A stretch of 64,000 nucleotides of DNA from Danio rerio (Eukaryota > Chordata > Actinopteri > Cypriniformes > Danionidae), in NCBI RefSeq assembly GCF_049306965.1, contig NC_133194.1:13449001-13513000 (forward strand), read 5' to 3'. Each line of letters begins with the position of its first letter. Position 1 is the stretch's first letter. The notes under the pieces were generated by a model. It saw only the letters and a program-made list of their open reading frames with translations, did not search any database and was not told the origin of the DNA. Of the stretch, positions 60,664 through 64,000 are shown one piece after another. The translations under genes and the position numbers were made by a program.

Positions 60664-61008
60664 GGCTGCATGGTGGCGCAGTGGGTAGGATGATCGCCTC
60701 ACAACAAGAAGGTCGCTAGTTTGAGCCTCGACTGAATCAGTTGGCATTTTTGTTCTTCTCCAGGTTTCCTCCTGGTGGTCCGGTTTTCCCCACAAGTCTA
60801 AAGACATGCTATAGGTGAATTGGGTAGGCTAAATTGTCCATAGTGTGTGTGAAAAAACGTGTATGGATGTTTCCCAGTGATGGGTTGCGGCTGGAAGGGC
60901 ACCCGCTGAGCAAAACATATGCTGGATAAGTTGGCAGCTCATTCTGCTGTGGTGACCCCAGATTAATAAAGGGACTAAGCCGAAAAGAAAATAAATGAAT
61001 GAATGAAA
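60664..61008 (+). mobile_element. DANA SINE, near full length
   Basis: tRNA-like head TGGTGGCGCAGTGGGTAGGA with GCCTCACAACAAGAAGGTCG and TAGTTTGAGCCTCG (box B region), then TTTCCTCCTGGTGGTCCGGT, GTGAATTGGGTAGGCTAAAT, GATGTTTCCCAGTGATGGGT, CGGCTGGAAGGGCA and the tail GGGACTAAGCCGAAAAGAAA plus (TGAA)n. Matches the zebrafish DANA consensus as I remember it, lacking a short block after the head. Confidence 0.92.
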
Positions 61009-61203
61009 TGTAATCAATTGTATTTTCTAAAGTTCTCTTTAAACGGATTATAATTGAGCATCTTTATGACATTTCATAATCAATTTGTTATAGACTTTGG
61101 AATGCAGGTAAATTAAATGGCTGAATGAACTGAGCAATATTCATATTAATGATAAACTTAAACATATTTTCAACACATGAAAGTTTCTTTTGAAACTTTT
61201 ACA

Positions 61204-61204
<1 letters not shown>

Positions 61205-61270
<66 letters not shown>

Positions 61271-61277
61271 TGTGTGT
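61205..61277. repeat. (GT)n microsatellite
   Basis: GT repeat with one TATG interruption near its right end. Confidence 0.97.
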
Positions 61278-61287
61278 AGAAACTCAC

Positions 61288-61566
61288 ATTCACAGCGGAT
61301 GCCCTTGATGCCCTTCCAGCTGCAACCCATCTCTGGGAAACATCCATACACACTCTTTCACACTCATACGCTACAGACAATTCAACCTATCCAACCTGTA
61401 GCGCATGTCTTTGGACTGTGGGGGAAACCAGAGCACCTGGAGGAAACCCACGCAAACGCAGGGAGAGCATGCAAACTCCACACAGAAACACCAACTGACC
61501 CAGCCAAGGCTCGAACTAGCGACCTTCTTGCTGTGAGGCGACAGCACTGCGCCACTGCATCACCCA
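61288..61566 (-). mobile_element. DANA SINE, 3' part lost
   Basis: Inverse orientation: CGCCACTGCATCACCC end (head), GCGACCTTCTTGCTGTGAGG, CCAAAGACATGCGCTACAGG on the minus strand, ending at CGGCTGGAAGGGCATC. The last part of the SINE is missing and a GT repeat follows. Confidence 0.9.
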
Positions 61567-61651
61567 CTAATGATAATACAAATTTTATTTACAAATCTAT
61601 TTTTAAATACGGTAAAATGGACTAGTAGTTCTTTTCTTTCTGTACAATGTA

Positions 61652-62167
61652 CAGTTGAAGTCAGAATTATTAGCCCCCCTTTGATTTTGTTTTTATATTC
61701 TTTTTTTTAATATATTTCTTAAATGATGTTTAAAAGAGCAAGGGAATTTTTACTGTATGTCTGATATTTTTTTTTCTTCTGGAGAAAGTCTTTTTTGTTT
61801 TATTTCAGGTAGAATAAAAGCAGTTTTTAATTTTTTCTAAAACCATTTTAAGGTCAAAATTATTAGCCCCTAGAACAAACCATGGTTATACAATAATTAC
61901 CATAACCTGCATAGTTAACCTAATTAACCTAGTTAAGCCTTTAAATTTCTCTTTAAGCTGTATAGAAGTGTCTTGAAAAATATCTAGTCAAATATTCTTT
62001 ACTGTCATCATGACAAAGATAAAATAAATCAGTGATTAGAAATTAGTTATTAAAACTTATATTTAGAAATCTATTGAAAAAAATCTTTCTCCGTTAAAAA
62101 GAAATGGGGGGGGGGGGGGATAAACGGGGCTAATAATTTAGGGGGCTAATAATTCTGACTTCAACTG
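61652..62167. mobile_element. Tc1/mariner-like MITE, CAGTTGAAGTCAGAATTATT ends
   Basis: Perfect inverted ends CAGTTGAAGTCAGAATTATT with AGCCCCC following, and TA on both sides (61650-61651, 62168-62169). 516 bases, no coding capacity, with a G run near 62105. Best copy of the family in the window; about 300 bases upstream of seh1l. Confidence 0.88.
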
Positions 62168-62169
62168 TA

Positions 62170-62470
62170 CATGAACCATTGAAATTGCATATCCCGGTAC
62201 AGTAGGCGGCGGTATACACATAAACAATTACACCATTTTTTTGTAAGGCTTGATAGGAGACTTGCAGTAACTCCGCTAGTGCAATAGATGGCAGTAAACT
62301 GTGTTCGACTGCAGTATTAAAGCAGCGAACAACGAATTCGAGTGAAGAAACATGGCACCGTAGAGCTCGATGTTTCTGCTAAAGTTTGAACAAACCCCCT
62401 TCTGCTGATTCTTTTTCTAAACTGTAGGATATATTTTACAAGCCTAATTAATAGTTAGTTTCCATGCAAT
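62170..62470 (+). promoter_or_regulatory. Upstream region and 5' UTR of seh1l
   Basis: Lies between the Tc1-like MITE and the seh1l ATG; assigned by position. No TATA box or CpG island stands out. Confidence 0.35.
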
Positions 62471-62971
62471 ATGTTTGTTGCGAAAAGCATCGCAGCGGAT
62501 CATAAAGATCTGATTCACGATGTCTCCTACGACTTCCATGGACGGAGGATGGCGACCTGCTCCAGTGATCAGAGCGTCAAGGCAAGAAAACTAAAGTCGA
62601 ATTCAGATTTTTTGCTTGTTCATTGTCCATAAACCCAATAAGCTGCCAATATAGACTCTATTCAAACAACCATAGTTTTTGAGAGACAACAATAGTCTTC
62701 TTCCAAGTTAAGTTACAGTTTCTGCAATAACGACATAATAACGTTGTTTACGGATTGTGAATATGTTTAAAGGTGTTTGTCTCTCTGTAAGCAGACTTAT
62801 AAGCCATTTTCTACTTGTCGTTAATGCACACAGACATTTAAAGCTGATGTACAGCGGTTCTTTATCACATGTTTAAAACTGTCCCTCATTATAATTGTTT
62901 TTATTATTATACTGTTGTAGGTCTGGGATAAAGGTGATGATGGAGAATGGCACTGCACTGCTAGTTGGAAG
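62471..62971 (+). CDS. seh1l: Nucleoporin SEH1, first two coding exons (partial)
   Basis: SEH1 is a WD40 beta-propeller of the Nup107-160 (Y) complex of the nuclear pore and kinetochore, and a GATOR2 subunit in mTORC1 amino-acid sensing. Exon 1 (62471-62581) reads [37 protein letters not shown]; exon 2 (62921-62971) reads [17 protein letters not shown]. Both match the human N-terminus almost residue for residue through the first WD40 blade. The exon 1 donor is AAG|GCAAGA, a GC donor; the acceptor is TGTTGTAG and the phase is 0. Exon 2 ends with GTATGA. The next exon (THSGSVWRV in human) was not found before the window ends, so the gene continues to the right. Start is fixed by the human alignment. 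Confidence 0.96.
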
Positions 62972-64000
62972 GTATGAGCTGTTGTTTTGTATGTGCTTTA
63001 AAAGTATGAATTTTAGGTTTTAATATAGATTTGTTTGTCATATTTTGCAAAGATGCATATAACTCAAGCAAAAAGTGAAATCTAACTATTTGACCTATAC
63101 GTTGACAGGTTGGTGTAAAAATAATCAGAAATTTCATACCTATATTTATTTACCCCTTTTAGAGTACTAATTGAAATGCTCATTATGATAAAAACTGGGC
63201 TTTCTGAACTTTTATGGTTAAAAAACATGCAATCAGTGCTTTTTCAAAGGTTTGAAATATACTTGCAGTTGTGGCTGGATTGAAACACTTTTTACCTTCA
63301 GCACATAAATAGTTGACTATAAGTGATAAACAAAACATAATTTGATTTTAACCATATTTTATTATTATCTGTTTTGAACTTTTCTTTTCAATGGGCTAAA
63401 GTAAAAAAAAAAACACTGTTGAAATAAATAAATAAAAACGTTAACTATTTCTCTTTTATGCTTTTTCCCTAATAAACACTATAAAAGCATTAGAGATGTA
63501 TAAAATATGTAATATATCGACATCATCAAATTAATAAAATACACAGCAGAGCAGATGAGAAGTAAAAGACAGGAAAATTAATAAAAACAGAAAATATCTC
63601 TAAATAATTAAAATAGTTAGAATAAAACCTGTCGATTATATAGTTGATTACCCATTTCTAATGTTGTATAAATGTTCTGCAGCCAGTTTAGATGTAATTC
63701 CGTCCTCTGAGTATTTAGCAAAGTTTTTATGAGTCGTTGAGATAAAGGAATTAATAATTTAATATTTCTCTTGCGGCTGTTTGCATAAAATAACAGTTTA
63801 GAAAACGAAAGCAAAACCAATTTCCGGACATTTTAGTAGATCTAGAAATCCCGGCCGGTCGCAAAAAGGTACATGTCTCTGTTGGTCTGCAGAGCACATG
63901 AGACTACTTTTCAACTACTTAATCATTCGTGAATTTTTGTTTATATTATAAAATATACAAAATAAATGTGTCACTAAATATTAGGGTTGGGCATCTAAGC
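62972..64000 (+). other. seh1l intron 2, partial
   Basis: AT-rich intron sequence to the window edge; no repeat or exon recognised. Confidence 0.6.

Noticed and set aside
61141-61625. Open frames rich in CV or TH repeats
   Set aside because: They are translations of the GT microsatellite and the adjoining DANA SINE.

Overview
This looks like genomic DNA of a cyprinid fish, most probably zebrafish (Danio rerio). It is AT-rich, has vertebrate-style exons with GT-AG or GC-AG introns, is crowded with short inverted-repeat DNA transposons, and holds two copies of the Danio SINE DANA. All calls were made by eye from translations and remembered families; no search was run.

Three host genes form a block also found in human 18p11: psmg2 (+, seven exons, complete, 5858-15618), ptpn2 (-, nine exons, complete, 35604-48290) and the first two coding exons of seh1l (+, from 62471, running off the window). 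Between ptpn2 and seh1l lies a complete six-exon TRIM gene of the fish finTRIM type (-, 54693-60167), with RING, two B-boxes, coiled coil and PRY-SPRY. I do not know it from the tetrapod version of this block.

The genes have unrelated jobs: proteasome core assembly (psmg2), tyrosine dephosphorylation in cytokine signalling (ptpn2), probable antiviral ubiquitin ligase (finTRIM), nuclear pore and GATOR2 scaffold (seh1l). They share chromosomal neighbourhood, not a pathway.

The rest is mostly mobile DNA. 1-5.8 kb: a three-level nest (MITE > MITE > Rex3-like LINE) and a Tc1-like transposase relic. 6-15.6 kb: psmg2 introns with hAT-like and other MITEs. 16-25.8 kb: MITEs, two with long inverted arms or Harbinger-like TAA duplications, and two weak minus-strand exon candidates. 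25.9-31.6 kb: a decayed DIRS-type retroelement with inverted terminal repeats, carrying an L2-type LINE tail and two MITEs. 32.4-32.9 kb: a Tc1-like end. 36.2-38.3 kb: a 2-kb foldback element with a tRNA-derived SINE inside. 48.6-49.4 kb: an L1/Tx1-like LINE end. 52-62 kb: hAT-like and Tc1-like MITEs, a foldback in a finTRIM intron, and the DANA pair.

I found no evidence of a wholly new system. The points most worth a second look are the finTRIM gene inside a conserved block, two GC-AG introns in ptpn2 and seh1l, the large palindromic elements, and the unassigned exon-like stretches at 24.5 kb and 0.6 kb.
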